Assembly: GCF_958445495.1 (NCBI RefSeq)
Contig: NZ_CAUCSQ010000002.1
Location: 124,001 to 188,000 of the forward strand
Length of the DNA: 64,000 bases
DNA from: an uncultured Bacteroides sp.
GTDB lineage: Bacteria; Bacteroidota; Bacteroidia; Bacteroidales; Bacteroidaceae
Reading direction: 5' to 3'
Part shown: one piece after another, positions 7,422 to 17,224 of the stretch
Numbering within the stretch: position 1 is the first letter of the stretch
How the letters are laid out: every line of letters starts with the position of its first letter
Notes under the pieces: generated by a model
Seen by the model: only the letters and a program-made list of their open reading frames with translations
What the model was told of the DNA's origin: nothing
The model's database searches: none
Program-made: the position numbers and the translations under genes

Positions 7422-8798
7422 TTACCGCCGCAACCGCCCCGCCGCTTTCAAATAAGCTGCATAATTCACATAGAGCTGGAAATGGGCGTCCACTTTCGTC
7501 TGATAAGCCTGTTGCCAAAGCGCTTGCGCCTCCAGGTAATCCGAGAGGGTTTCCACTCCTGCCTCATACTGCTTGCCGCTGACTTTCATATTCTCTTCCG
7601 CTTGTTCCAGCGAACGTTCCGAAAGTTCCGTTTCCAGCCGGGCCTCATCCAGATTATTGGCAGCCTGCATCAACTCCAGCAACATCTTCTCACTAGCATT
7701 CTCTTGTTCCAGACGGGCTTGTGCCAGCTTCACTCTGGCAGACTTCACTTTATTCATACGTTCACCGAAATGGAACAAAGGGACAGAAACATTCAGGAAT
7801 ACGGAGAAAGCTCCCTTTTTCATCAATGTCTCGTCATTGATTTCCAGCCCGTGAAGATAATCGTAACTGCCCCTGACACCGACATGCGGTAACAGCTCGC
7901 TACGGTTCAGTTTTACCTCCTGCTCGGCAATAGCAATCTGTTTGTTCAATATCCCGTATTCGGGACGGGCGGTAATATCGGAAACCTGCGTTTTCCATTC
8001 CTGTTCCACTTGCGGGAAATCATCGGATATATCAATCTTTGCCGTCAAGGGCCGTCCGATGTAATGGCAAAGATTCATGCTCGCAAGCCGGAAGGCATTG
8101 TCCGCCTTCCGCAAAGAAAGCTCGCTCTCGTTGAGTTTCACCTGCACTTTCAGCACCTCATTCTGCGGCTTTACTCCATGCAGGCGGGCGCTCTTCACAT
8201 TCCTGAAAAGCTCCGTCAGCAGGGTATGGTACTTCTCAGCCACTTTCTTCATTTCTTTCGCTTTCACTAATTGCACATAAGCTTTATCGGTATTCAGGAT
8301 GACCTCCGAAGTAGCCAGGGCTTCGTTCAGATATGCCATCTCCTTTCCCAACAGCGACATTTTATAAGCGGCACGGATTTTCCCGCCCATATAAAGAGGC
8401 TGTTCCACCTGTACGCCGCCCGAATAAACGGTTCCGACCTTATAATCCAGATTCAGTCCGGGAAAATAGGCGAAACCGCCCGGCAACAGTTCTCCGGCCG
8501 GAGGATTAGGCAAGAAAACGGGAAGGTTTCCGCCCGCTATTCCCAGACTTCCGTCCGCCGTGCTGTAAATGCCTGTTCCGTTCACCGTGAAATCAGGGAA
8601 GAAATTGGCTTTATAACTAAGAGACATCAACCGGGCAGCCTCCGTCCGTTTATTGGCGGCAGCCATATCCTTATTATATTTCAGCGCCATCTCGCGGCAT
8701 TGTTCCAGGCTCAGTTTCTCCTGTGCGGAAAGAGATGCCGGCGCTCCGGAGCATAACGCACCCGCTATTCCAATGGCTACAAGAATCTCCTTTTTCAT
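7422..8798 (-). CDS. TolC-family outer-membrane efflux protein
   Basis: A 458-residue outer-membrane channel of the TolC/OEP family, third gene of an efflux operon. It has a Sec signal peptide (residues 1-26, ending SLSAQ) and two homologous halves rich in long amphipathic helices, with the usual EQCREMALKYN start of the first repeat near residue 33 and LEQAEENMKVSGKQYEAG in the second. Its ATG overlaps the stop of the RND gene by 4 bp, so translation is coupled. It should complete a tripartite pump with the adaptor and RND permease encoded upstream. Confidence 0.9.
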   Translation of the reverse strand: MKKEILVAIGIAGALCSGAPASLSAQEKLSLEQCREMALKYNKDMAAANKRTEAARLMSLSYKANFFPDFTVNGTGIYSTADGSLGIAGGNLPVFLPNPPAGELLPGGFAYFPGLNLDYKVGTVYSGGVQVEQPLYMGGKIRAAYKMSLLGKEMAYLNEALATSEVILNTDKAYVQLVKAKEMKKVAEKYHTLLTELFRNVKSARLHGVKPQNEVLKVQVKLNESELSLRKADNAFRLASMNLCHYIGRPLTAKIDISDDFPQVEQEWKTQVSDITARPEYGILNKQIAIAEQEVKLNRSELLPHVGVRGSYDYLHGLEINDETLMKKGAFSVFLNVSVPLFHFGERMNKVKSARVKLAQARLEQENASEKMLLELMQAANNLDEARLETELSERSLEQAEENMKVSGKQYEAGVETLSDYLEAQALWQQAYQTKVDAHFQLYVNYAAYLKAAGRLRR

Positions 8799-11700
8799 TT
8801 GTCTGTCTTTTTTATATGAAAGAATAATGCATACAAAATCGGGATAAAAAGCAATGTTATCAGCGTGCCGAACAGCAACCCGCCCATGATAGAAGCCGCC
8901 AACGAACCGAACATGGCATCCGGCAGCAAGGGAATCATCCCCAGAATCGTAGTCAGCGAAGCCATCATCACGGGACGGAGACGGCTTTGCGAGCTGTCTG
9001 TCAATGCCGTCACCGGATCTGTGCCCCGGCTGATTTGCAGGGTGATTTCATCCATCAGCACAATGCCGTTCTTGATAATCATGCCGATTAGCCCCAGCGT
9101 GCCTACGATAGCGACGAAATTGAATGTCTTTCCGGTAATCAGCATTACGGCGACTACACCGACAAATACCAGCGGGATGGTGCAGAAGATGATAAGCGGT
9201 TTCCGGTAATCCTTAAACAGCATTATCAGGATGGAAATCATCAGAATGACGGCAAACGGGAAGTTCTTGAACAAATACTGCATCGACTTCGTACTGGCAT
9301 TTTTCTCGCCTTGCCATTGAAGCCGGTAACCGTCAGGCAACGGAATCCGTTCGATTTGCGCGGCGACGGATTGCCGCGCTTTCTCCGTCTCCACTCCCGG
9401 AACGGGCGAACATTGCACCCGTTGGCTGCGTTGCCCGTTATAGCGGGGAATCACCGGGTCTTCCCATTTCACCTCAATCCGCTTGCAGATTTGTTTCAAG
9501 GGGGTCGTTCCCATCAGCGTTTCCACCAGCTCGTCTTTCGAAAGTGTCCCCGCTTTCAGTTTCATCATCATCTCCTGGGTCAGCAGGCCGTTCAGGGAAG
9601 GAAGAGACGAGAATACTTGCGTATTATCCAGATTCTCAATCGGATTTCCGTGTTCGTCCAGGCAACGCAGGTAGATATTGTCTTTGTGAATGCCTTCGTA
9701 GAAAGCCCCGACAGGAATGCCGCCGGTGGCTGTCAGCAATGAAAGGCTTACATCGTTCCGGCTCAGTCCGACGGCACGCGCCGCCGGCTGGTCATATTCG
9801 ACAGTCAGTACCGGAACCTGCGGTTCCCAGTCCGTAGTAATCAGGTACACTTCCCGGCAATTCTCCATTATCCTACGGGCGCTGTCCGCCAACTGATGCA
9901 AAACGGCAGGGTCGGGACCGGTGAACTGCGCTTCGATGGGGTATTTCTTGAACATCAGGTTGTAACGGTTCATCTTGACGTAGGCATCCGGATAATGTGT
10001 CGAAAGATATTGCTGAATCTCCGCCATGTTGCCGACCAGCTCGTCCGGCGAGGTGAAGTCGATTATCAGCTCGCCGTATGACAAGGAAGGATTGGCTATG
10101 TTGCGCACCAGATTGTAACGGGCGGGAGTAGCGCCGACGGAAGTCGTGACATGTGTGATTTCCGGACGTTTTTTCAGATATGCTTCTATCTCTTCCAAGT
10201 CGCGCGCCACTCTGGTGGAATTGGTCCCTTCCGGCAGTTTGTATTCCATATAAAGCTGGTCGTAGACCATATCCGGGAAAAAGCCCTGTTTCATGAAACG
10301 GTAACCGAAAGCCGAAAGCAGCACCAAGGCAATCATGACAAACACGAAGCCCCAGCGATGCGCCAGGCTGAATCTCAACAACGAACGGAGCACGGCATAC
10401 ACTTTTCCTTCATACACGCGCTTCCCGGAAACGGCTGCCGCCGCAGATACTTCCGGATACAAAATCCGGTCGGCCATCAGCGGGACGTGCACCAGCGCCA
10501 GTACCCAACTGAGCAGCAGGGAGACAGCCAGCACGATAAACAAATCACGCGAATAGACACCTGCCGTATCGGGCGACATGAAAATAGGGAGGAAAGCGAT
10601 AACGGCAATCAGGGTAGCGCCGAGCAGAGGCATCGCCGTCTGCCGACCGATGGCGGTCATCGCTTCCATCCGGCTTTTTCCGGCTTTCAAGTCTACCAGA
10701 ATGCCGTCGATGATGACAATCGCATTATCCACCAGCATCCCCATGGCAAGCACGAACGACGCTAATGATACCCGTTGCATCGTACCGTCCATGAAATAGA
10801 GGAACAGAAAGGAACCGAATACGGTCACTACCAGGCTGACGCCGATAATGACCCCGCTCTTGAAACCCATCGCAATCATCAGGATAACGACTACGATAAT
10901 CACGGATTCTACCAGGTTCAGAACGAACGTTCCCAAAGAACTGCCCACACGCTCCGGCTGGTAAAAAATCTTATGGCACTCCACTCCCGCCGGAAAACGT
11001 CCGGCTTTCAGTTGTTCCAGCTTCTTCTCTACCCGATGCCCCACTTTGATGATGTCTGCATCCGGAGAGGCGGCAACCATTATGCCTATCGCGCGCCTGC
11101 GGTCGTAAAACAATTCGTTGCGGACAGGGTTTTCATACCCTTTCTCAATGCGGGCGATATCGCTCAGCCTCAGTTGGTCGGCGTCATGTCCTTGAATCAG
11201 CATGCGCCCGATGTCCTCCACTGTCTTGAACTTGTCACTGACCGTCACCCGGATACGGTTGTCGCCGTTGTCATAATAGCCCGTATAGGTCGTCTTGTTC
11301 TGCCCGTTCAAAGTGGCAAGCACTTCGGCGGGTTTCACGCCCAGATTAGCCATCCGGTCTTGCAGAAGAGAGATATTGATGCATTCGGGACGTTTACCGT
11401 ACAAATCGACCCGTTCCACCCCGTCCAGCTCGCTGACTTCCCGCTTCACGAGTTCCGAATAGTCAGACAATTCCCTGTCGGAAAGCCCGTCGCCTGTCAA
11501 AGCGAAAAACATGCCGTAGACATTTCCGAAATCATCTTTCACGACAGAAGTACCGGCGCCTTCGGGAAGTTCTGCCTGCACATCCGCCACTTTGCGGCGC
11601 AGCAAGTCCCAACACTGCTCCACATCCGTCTCTTTGACGGTTGTTTTCAACTCTACCTGAATCAGGGAAAGGTCGTTGTAGGAGTAACTCTCCACATTGT

Positions 11701-11935
11701 CGATATTCCCCATGGAACGGATACTTTTTTCCAGCACGTCTGTCACTTCCAACTCTACCTGGTGCGCGGATGCACCGGGATAGGCAGTGACTACCATAGC
11801 GAGCTTCACCGTTATTTCAGGGTCTTCCAGCTTGCTCATTTCATAACTGGAGTAGGCTCCGCCTGCAATCAGCACGGCGACCAGGAAGTAGATTAACTTC
11901 TTGTTTTCAAACGCCCATTTGCTAATGTCTGTCAT
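8795..11935 (-). CDS. RND-family efflux permease (AcrB/HAE1-like)
   Basis: A 1046-residue inner-membrane proton-driven pump subunit of normal RND length. The N-terminal helix (LIYFLVAVLIAGGAY), two large periplasmic loops (about 35-330 and 555-860) and two groups of helices are visible. The transmembrane-4 motif reads GMLVDNAIVIIDG, so the first of the two proton-relay aspartates is kept and the second is Asn, as in many Bacteroidetes pumps. It overlaps the adaptor gene upstream and the TolC gene downstream by 4 bp each. The substrate cannot be told from sequence; drugs, bile salts or dyes are typical. Confidence 0.92.
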   Translation of the reverse strand: MTDISKWAFENKKLIYFLVAVLIAGGAYSSYEMSKLEDPEITVKLAMVVTAYPGASAHQVELEVTDVLEKSIRSMGNIDNVESYSYNDLSLIQVELKTTVKETDVEQCWDLLRRKVADVQAELPEGAGTSVVKDDFGNVYGMFFALTGDGLSDRELSDYSELVKREVSELDGVERVDLYGKRPECINISLLQDRMANLGVKPAEVLATLNGQNKTTYTGYYDNGDNRIRVTVSDKFKTVEDIGRMLIQGHDADQLRLSDIARIEKGYENPVRNELFYDRRRAIGIMVAASPDADIIKVGHRVEKKLEQLKAGRFPAGVECHKIFYQPERVGSSLGTFVLNLVESVIIVVVILMIAMGFKSGVIIGVSLVVTVFGSFLFLYFMDGTMQRVSLASFVLAMGMLVDNAIVIIDGILVDLKAGKSRMEAMTAIGRQTAMPLLGATLIAVIAFLPIFMSPDTAGVYSRDLFIVLAVSLLLSWVLALVHVPLMADRILYPEVSAAAAVSGKRVYEGKVYAVLRSLLRFSLAHRWGFVFVMIALVLLSAFGYRFMKQGFFPDMVYDQLYMEYKLPEGTNSTRVARDLEEIEAYLKKRPEITHVTTSVGATPARYNLVRNIANPSLSYGELIIDFTSPDELVGNMAEIQQYLSTHYPDAYVKMNRYNLMFKKYPIEAQFTGPDPAVLHQLADSARRIMENCREVYLITTDWEPQVPVLTVEYDQPAARAVGLSRNDVSLSLLTATGGIPVGAFYEGIHKDNIYLRCLDEHGNPIENLDNTQVFSSLPSLNGLLTQEMMMKLKAGTLSKDELVETLMGTTPLKQICKRIEVKWEDPVIPRYNGQRSQRVQCSPVPGVETEKARQSVAAQIERIPLPDGYRLQWQGEKNASTKSMQYLFKNFPFAVILMISILIMLFKDYRKPLIIFCTIPLVFVGVVAVMLITGKTFNFVAIVGTLGLIGMIIKNGIVLMDEITLQISRGTDPVTALTDSSQSRLRPVMMASLTTILGMIPLLPDAMFGSLAASIMGGLLFGTLITLLFIPILYALFFHIKKTDK

Positions 11936-13002
11936 AACAGCCCTCCCACATTCGTTTCAGCGGCCGGAAGAAACGGCTCCACCTGTTCTCCGTCTTTTAT
12001 ATGATGCACTCCCGAAACGACAACCAAATCACCGGGTTTCGCTTCGTCCGAAGTAATCAGACATCTGCCGTCACTCAACAGACGGGTCACGGTCACGTCG
12101 CAACGGCGGACAACATGGCTGGAAGCGTCGTAAAGGAAAATGCCCGTGCGTCCGTTCTCACGGAGAACCGCCCCGGCGGGGACTGACAAATCACGCATTT
12201 CCCCGCCGGTACACTCGATAGTAACCATCGTATTCATGCCGGGCGAAGGAACGGCACGCTTACCTTCCTTGTCCAGCCGGAGCCGCATCGTGTACAACTG
12301 ATTGGCGTTGGCTTTGGGAGTGACACTTATCAGTTCCAAAGCATATCTTTGGCGGGGATAAACATCGAAGGTGCAATAATAGCGGGCAAATTGTTTCCGC
12401 CGGATATATTCCGCCGCCGGAAGGTTAATTTCCACCTCCGGAGTACTTTCACTGACCAGAGAGAGGACGGGCATACCGGCAGCCACCGTTTCATGGGAAT
12501 CGAAGAGCCGTTTCTGTACATATCCGCTGAAGGGGGCGTACAGGCGGGTATATTCCAACTGGTCCTTGGCATGATGGTACTTGGCGGTTATCTGCTTCAA
12601 CCCGTACACGGCTTTGTCATTGGCATCCGGTGTAGCCACATTTTCCTTATACAGCGCCATCACCCGTTCCGCTTCGGCCTTCACGCTCCGGTATTCCGCT
12701 TCTGCGGCATCTAGCTGAATCCGGTAATCTGCAGGGTCCAGTTCCGCCAACAGTTGTCCTTTACGCACATAAGCGCCGTCATCTACATGCATATGCTGAA
12801 TCGTCCCGCTCACCCGGAACGCCAGGCTGATGTCCTGCGCCGCTTTCACCCGTCCGGGAAATTGCAAGACCGCTTGCTTGCCGGCAGGAAAAACGGTATC
12901 GATTTTCACGGCCGGTTTTCCGGCTGTATCCTGCGTACGCTGACTGCATGACGCCAACAGCGCCATAAGAAACACTGCCGGCAAAAAGTTTAATCGTTTC
13001 AT
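11932..13002 (-). CDS. Efflux adaptor (membrane fusion protein) lipoprotein
   Basis: A 356-residue periplasmic adaptor of the HlyD/AcrA class, first gene of the efflux operon. The start at 13002 is chosen because it gives a lipoprotein signal (FLMALLASC); the frame is open 13 codons further upstream. The lipoyl half-motifs are visible: VSGTIQHMHVDDGAYVRKGQ near residues 60-80 and LYAPFSGYVQKRLFDSHETV near 155-175, separated by a short helical hairpin, followed by beta-barrel strands. It bridges the RND permease and the TolC-like channel. Confidence 0.9.
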   Translation of the reverse strand: MKRLNFLPAVFLMALLASCSQRTQDTAGKPAVKIDTVFPAGKQAVLQFPGRVKAAQDISLAFRVSGTIQHMHVDDGAYVRKGQLLAELDPADYRIQLDAAEAEYRSVKAEAERVMALYKENVATPDANDKAVYGLKQITAKYHHAKDQLEYTRLYAPFSGYVQKRLFDSHETVAAGMPVLSLVSESTPEVEINLPAAEYIRRKQFARYYCTFDVYPRQRYALELISVTPKANANQLYTMRLRLDKEGKRAVPSPGMNTMVTIECTGGEMRDLSVPAGAVLRENGRTGIFLYDASSHVVRRCDVTVTRLLSDGRCLITSDEAKPGDLVVVSGVHHIKDGEQVEPFLPAAETNVGGLL

Positions 13003-13027
13003 ATTTCCATCGGTTATTTTGTCTTTA

Positions 13028-13035
13028 CAAAAGTA
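13028..13035 (-). promoter_or_regulatory. Bacteroides -7 box for the efflux operon
   Basis: Reads TACTTTTG on the minus strand, 26 bp before the adaptor start. The space up to the divergent AraC gene (about 150 bp) is AT-rich and would be the natural operator region. Confidence 0.5.
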
Positions 13036-13209
13036 TTCCAAGGAAACAGGCGGGGAAAGGTTGATTTAGATGATATATTGTTCTATTTGTATGTTATCCG
13101 TAACAAAAGCCCCGAATAGTTTGCGATTTGTAGTTATTTGTTTGTTATTTTGTAAAGATGTTTAATTGAAAGAAAGGAAAATATGGAACAATAGATACCG
13201 TTTAATTAT

Positions 13210-14052
13210 GTGGCGATATCTCCGGAGGACGCTTCCATGAAAGAAGGATGTATCATTTCCGAAATCGACCAGTGCGGGCTTTTCCTCTGCCAGAAAGGAC
13301 AGGCGGAAATTTTGCTGGGAGGCAGGCCTTATCTGATAAGCAAGGGGAATCTTTTCATCTATACGGCTGCCAACCTCCTGCAGGTATGCCGGAGGAGCGC
13401 GGATTTGAGGGGCGTCATGCTGGAAGTCAACCTGGATTATGTGGTACCGATAGTAAATAAGGTGGTGAATTCGGAAAACCTGCTGTACCTGCGGGAGAAT
13501 CCTTGCCTGTCGCTCTCCGAGGAGCAGTATGTGTTTGTGGAGAGGCTGCTCAATGCGGTGGAACAGCGAATCCGCCGGGAAAGCGGCGGCAACGTTTCCT
13601 GCCAGAAGCAACATCTGACTTCGGAATTAATCAAGTCTTGGGGACAAGTGATATGTTATGAGTTGCTGAACATTTATTTCACCAACGAACCGCAGAACCC
13701 GTTGCCGCAAAATACAAAGGACAAGATTTTCCAGAATTTCATGATTGCCCTTTACCGGTATTACCACCAGGAACGCGACGTGAGTTTTTATGCGGACAAG
13801 CAATGCCTGTCCGCCCGTTATTTTTCTTCCGTCATCAAAGAGAAGTCAGGCAGCAGCGCCCTACAATGGATTATACAGACTGTCATCGCGGAAGCCAAGC
13901 AACTGCTCGAAAATACCGATTTGAGCATCAAGGAGATAGCGACGAGACTCAATTTCCCCACGCAGTCATTTTTCGGGAAATACTTCAAACAGTATGTCGG
14001 CGTTTCCCCGAAAGAATACCGCAACAGACCGGTCAGGCAGCCGCTTTCCTGA
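13210..14052 (+). CDS. AraC-family transcriptional regulator (start uncertain; in-frame amber upstream)
   Basis: A 280-residue regulator with an N-terminal cupin-like sensing region and a C-terminal AraC double helix-turn-helix, including LSIKEIATRLNFPTQSFFGKYFKQYVGVSPKEYR at its end. It is divergent from the RND efflux operon and probably controls it. The only open start is GTG at 13210. However, an ATG at 13183 in the same frame sits 4 nt after AAAGGA, a good ribosome-binding site, and is followed two codons later by TAG (13192-13194), after which the frame continues into this protein. Either the gene starts at the GTG, or it carries a recent nonsense mutation at codon 4. The 3' end overlaps the convergent MATE gene by 20 bp. 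Confidence 0.8.
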   Translation: MAISPEDASMKEGCIISEIDQCGLFLCQKGQAEILLGGRPYLISKGNLFIYTAANLLQVCRRSADLRGVMLEVNLDYVVPIVNKVVNSENLLYLRENPCLSLSEEQYVFVERLLNAVEQRIRRESGGNVSCQKQHLTSELIKSWGQVICYELLNIYFTNEPQNPLPQNTKDKIFQNFMIALYRYYHQERDVSFYADKQCLSARYFSSVIKEKSGSSALQWIIQTVIAEAKQLLENTDLSIKEIATRLNFPTQSFFGKYFKQYVGVSPKEYRNRPVRQPLS

Positions 14053-15385
14053 ACTGGCGGAACTGCCACCAAAGCATGCATCCGGAGACGATGCTGGCGG
14101 CGAGGTCGGCGGCCGGCATGCTTGCCCAAACGCCCAACTGCCCGTAATAATGGGGCAAAACGAGCAGACAGGGAACCAGGAACAGCATTTGGCGGGTCAA
14201 CGACAAGAAAATTGCCTTGCTTGCCATACCGATGCTCTGGAAGAAATTGGAAGTCACCATCTGGAAACCGACAATCGGGTAGAAAAGGACTACAATACGG
14301 AAACCTTTGGCGGAAATACCGATTAAGTCGGTATCCGAAGTAAAAATGGAAGACAGGGTTTCCGGAATGAACATGCCGATAAGGAAGCCGGCGGTAGTCA
14401 CTGCGGTAGCGCAACAGATAGTCGCTTTCAAGACTTTAGTCACGCGGGGGTAAAGTTTCGCTCCGAAATTATACCCGGCAATGGGCTGCATTCCCTGATT
14501 CAGCCCCAGCACAATCATTATAAAGACAAAAACGATGCGGTTGACGATGCCGAACGCGCCGATAGCCAAATCGCCGCCGTGTTCTTTCAATCCCTGGTTA
14601 ATCAGAATCACGATGAAGCAGGATGCCATATTCATCAGAAAGGGGGACATGCCGATGGCGAGCGAGTCGAATACGATTTTACGTTTCAAACGAAAGATGC
14701 CTTTTTTCAACCGTATCAGCTCGTCTTTGCGGGAAAACAGGTGAAGCTGCCAGAGTAACGCTATCAACTGGGCGCAAACCGTAGCTGTAGCGGCTCCCCG
14801 TATTCCCCAGTCGAAAACGAAAATGAACAGGGGGGCGAGCAATACGTTGATTACGACTGTCGTTATGGTGGCAATCATCGCTTTCTGCGGATGGCCGGAA
14901 GCCCGGAGCACCGCATTCAATCCCAAATACAAATGTGTGACGACATTGCCCAGCAAGATGACTTGCATGAACTCGCGGGCATATTTCACGGTTTCGTCGC
15001 TTCCTCCGAAAAAGTAAAGAATCGGGTCAAGAAAAGGAAGAATGATAACCGTAAAGGAGATGCCTATGATGAGGTTCAGGATAAACACGTTGCCCAATAC
15101 CCGCTGCGCCGTATCGTAATCTTTCTGCCCCAGTTTGACCGAGACCAGCGTGGCCGCTCCCACGCCGACCAGCGAACCGAAAGCCGCCGCAAGGTTCATC
15201 AGCGGGAAAGTCAGCGCCAACCCGGAAATCGCCATCGCCCCGACTCCGTGTCCGATGAAAATACTGTCTACCATATTGTAAAGGGAAGATGCCGTCATGG
15301 CGATAATCGCCGGAATGGCATACTGCATCAAAAGCTTTCCGATTTTTTCCGTACCCAACGCAGTGGGTGTTTTCTGTCCTGTCAT
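14033..15385 (-). CDS. MATE-family multidrug/sodium antiporter
   Basis: A 450-residue inner-membrane exporter of the MATE family with twelve predicted helices. The start at 15385 (MTGQKTPTALGTEKIGKLL) is preferred over an upstream in-frame ATG because it lies just after the promoter. Family features include YNMVDSIFIGHGVG near residue 37 and the symmetric QGMQPIAGYNFGA near 275 in the second half. It resembles the MepA-like branch. Its tail overlaps the AraC gene tail, so the two are convergent. The substrate is unknown. Confidence 0.9.
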   Translation of the reverse strand: MTGQKTPTALGTEKIGKLLMQYAIPAIIAMTASSLYNMVDSIFIGHGVGAMAISGLALTFPLMNLAAAFGSLVGVGAATLVSVKLGQKDYDTAQRVLGNVFILNLIIGISFTVIILPFLDPILYFFGGSDETVKYAREFMQVILLGNVVTHLYLGLNAVLRASGHPQKAMIATITTVVINVLLAPLFIFVFDWGIRGAATATVCAQLIALLWQLHLFSRKDELIRLKKGIFRLKRKIVFDSLAIGMSPFLMNMASCFIVILINQGLKEHGGDLAIGAFGIVNRIVFVFIMIVLGLNQGMQPIAGYNFGAKLYPRVTKVLKATICCATAVTTAGFLIGMFIPETLSSIFTSDTDLIGISAKGFRIVVLFYPIVGFQMVTSNFFQSIGMASKAIFLSLTRQMLFLVPCLLVLPHYYGQLGVWASMPAADLAASIVSGCMLWWQFRQFRKAAA

Positions 15386-15404
15386 ACCTATTAGTTTGAG
15401 GCTG

Positions 15405-15412
15405 CAAAGATA
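15405..15412 (-). promoter_or_regulatory. Bacteroides -7 box for the MATE gene
   Basis: Reads TATCTTTG on the minus strand, 20 bp before the chosen start. Confidence 0.6.
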
Positions 15413-15453
15413 CAAAAAAGAGACGGATTACGGGATATATAAGAAAAGTTTCG

Positions 15454-15461
15454 TATTTTTG
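15454..15461 (+). promoter_or_regulatory. Bacteroides -7 box for lysS
   Basis: TATTTTTG, 30 bp before the lysS ATG. It is divergent from the MATE promoter 42 bp away. Confidence 0.55.
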
Positions 15462-15490
15462 CCTCCGAAATTGAGTTAATACATAACGAA

Positions 15491-17224
15491 ATGAATATAT
15501 TAGAACTAAGTGAACAGGAAATTATTCGACGTAACAGTCTGAATGAACTTCGTGCGATGGGTATTGAGCCGTACCCTGCTGCAGAGTATGTAACCAATGC
15601 TTTCTCTACAGATATAAAAGCTGAATTTAAAGACGAAGACGAACCGCGCCGGGTTTCCGTAGCGGGCCGTATCATGAGCCGCCGGGTGATGGGTAAAGCT
15701 TCATTTATCGAATTACAGGATTCCAAAGGCCGTATTCAGGTATATATCACACGGGACGACATTTGTCCGGGAGAGGATAAGGAAATGTACAACACGGTGT
15801 TCAAACGCCTGCTCGACTTAGGTGATTTTATCGGCATAGAAGGATTTGTATTCCGCACGCAAATGGGAGAAATCAGCATTCACGCCCAAAAACTGACTGT
15901 GCTCGCGAAATCCATCAAACCGCTGCCTATCGTAAAATATAAGGACGGCGTTGCTTACGATTCGTTTGAGGACCCCGAACTCCGTTATCGCCAACGTTAT
16001 GTCGACCTGGTGGTTAACGACGGGGTAAAGGAGACTTTCCTGAAACGCGCCACCGTAGTGAAAACGTTGCGCAACGCACTGGACGAGGCCGGCTATACGG
16101 AAGTGGAGACTCCGATTCTGCAATCTATCGCCGGGGGAGCAAGCGCACGCCCGTTTATCACTCATCATAACTCACTGGACATAGACCTTTATCTGCGCAT
16201 CGCAACGGAACTTTACCTGAAACGGCTGATTGTGGGCGGTTTTGAGGGTGTGTACGAAATCGGCAAGAATTTCCGCAACGAGGGCATGGACAAGAGCCAT
16301 AACCCGGAGTTTACCTGCATGGAGCTTTATGTCCAGTATAAGGATTACAACTGGATGATGAGTTTTACCGAAAAGCTGCTGGAGCGTATCTGCATCGCCG
16401 TCAACGGAAGCACGGAGAGCGTCGTGGACGGAAAGACGATCAGTTTCAAGGCTCCTTACCGCCGTCTGCCCATCCTGGAGGCTATCAAGGAAAAAACCGG
16501 ATATGACCTGAACGGCAAGGACGAGGAGGAAATCCGCCGGATTTGCAAGGAGCTGAACATGGAGGAAATAGACGATACGATGGGGAAAGGCAAGCTGATT
16601 GACGAAATTTTCGGTGAGTTCTGCGAGGGTTCTTACATCCAGCCGACTTTCATCACCGATTATCCGGTCGAGATGTCTCCGCTGACTAAAATGCACCGTT
16701 CGAAACCGGGACTGACCGAGCGTTTCGAACTGATGGTGAACGGGAAGGAGCTGGCAAATGCTTACTCGGAACTGAATGACCCTCTGGACCAGGAGGAACG
16801 TTTCAAGGAACAGATGCGCCTTGCGGACAAGGGAGACGACGAGGCTATGATTATCGACCAGGATTTCCTGCGGGCCTTGCAATACGGTATGCCTCCGACA
16901 TCCGGCATCGGTATCGGCATCGACCGCCTGGTTATGCTGATGACGGGACAGACTACTATCCAAGAGGTGTTGTTCTTCCCGCAGATGCGTCCGGAAAAGG
17001 TGGTGAAAAAAGACGCCGCTTCCAAATATGCGGAACTGGGCATTGCCGAAGAATGGGTTCCGGTTATCCAGAAAGCCGGCTATAACACGGTTGAAGACAT
17101 GAAAAACGTTAATGCACAGAAATTGCACCAGGATATCTGCGGCATCAACAAAAAATATAAATTAGAATTGACCAATCCGTCCGTAAACGACGTGACCGAG
17201 TGGATAAATAAGCTTACCAAATGA
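15491..17224 (+). CDS. lysS: Lysyl-tRNA synthetase, class II
   Basis: A 577-residue enzyme that charges tRNA-Lys. The N-terminal OB-fold anticodon-binding domain covers about residues 55-160 (VAGRIMSRRVMGKASFIEL). The class II core follows with motif 2 (FRNEGMDKSHNPEF, near 258) and motif 3 (GIGIGIDRLVMLMTG, near 475). About 75 residues follow motif 3 and its tail (WVPVIQKAGYNTVEDMKN and onward), which makes the protein longer than the usual 500 or so. That extension resembles a small helical hairpin domain and is, as far as I recall, shared by other Bacteroides enzymes. The stop overlaps the gpsA ATG by 4 bp. Confidence 0.96.
   Translation: MNILELSEQEIIRRNSLNELRAMGIEPYPAAEYVTNAFSTDIKAEFKDEDEPRRVSVAGRIMSRRVMGKASFIELQDSKGRIQVYITRDDICPGEDKEMYNTVFKRLLDLGDFIGIEGFVFRTQMGEISIHAQKLTVLAKSIKPLPIVKYKDGVAYDSFEDPELRYRQRYVDLVVNDGVKETFLKRATVVKTLRNALDEAGYTEVETPILQSIAGGASARPFITHHNSLDIDLYLRIATELYLKRLIVGGFEGVYEIGKNFRNEGMDKSHNPEFTCMELYVQYKDYNWMMSFTEKLLERICIAVNGSTESVVDGKTISFKAPYRRLPILEAIKEKTGYDLNGKDEEEIRRICKELNMEEIDDTMGKGKLIDEIFGEFCEGSYIQPTFITDYPVEMSPLTKMHRSKPGLTERFELMVNGKELANAYSELNDPLDQEERFKEQMRLADKGDDEAMIIDQDFLRALQYGMPPTSGIGIGIDRLVMLMTGQTTIQEVLFFPQMRPEKVVKKDAASKYAELGIAEEWVPVIQKAGYNTVEDMKNVNAQKLHQDICGINKKYKLELTNPSVNDVTEWINKLTK

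Noticed and set aside
10775..11896. A 373-codon open frame on the plus strand
   Set aside because: It lies wholly inside the RND permease gene on the other strand, has no promoter or domain, and its composition is that of a complementary-strand shadow.
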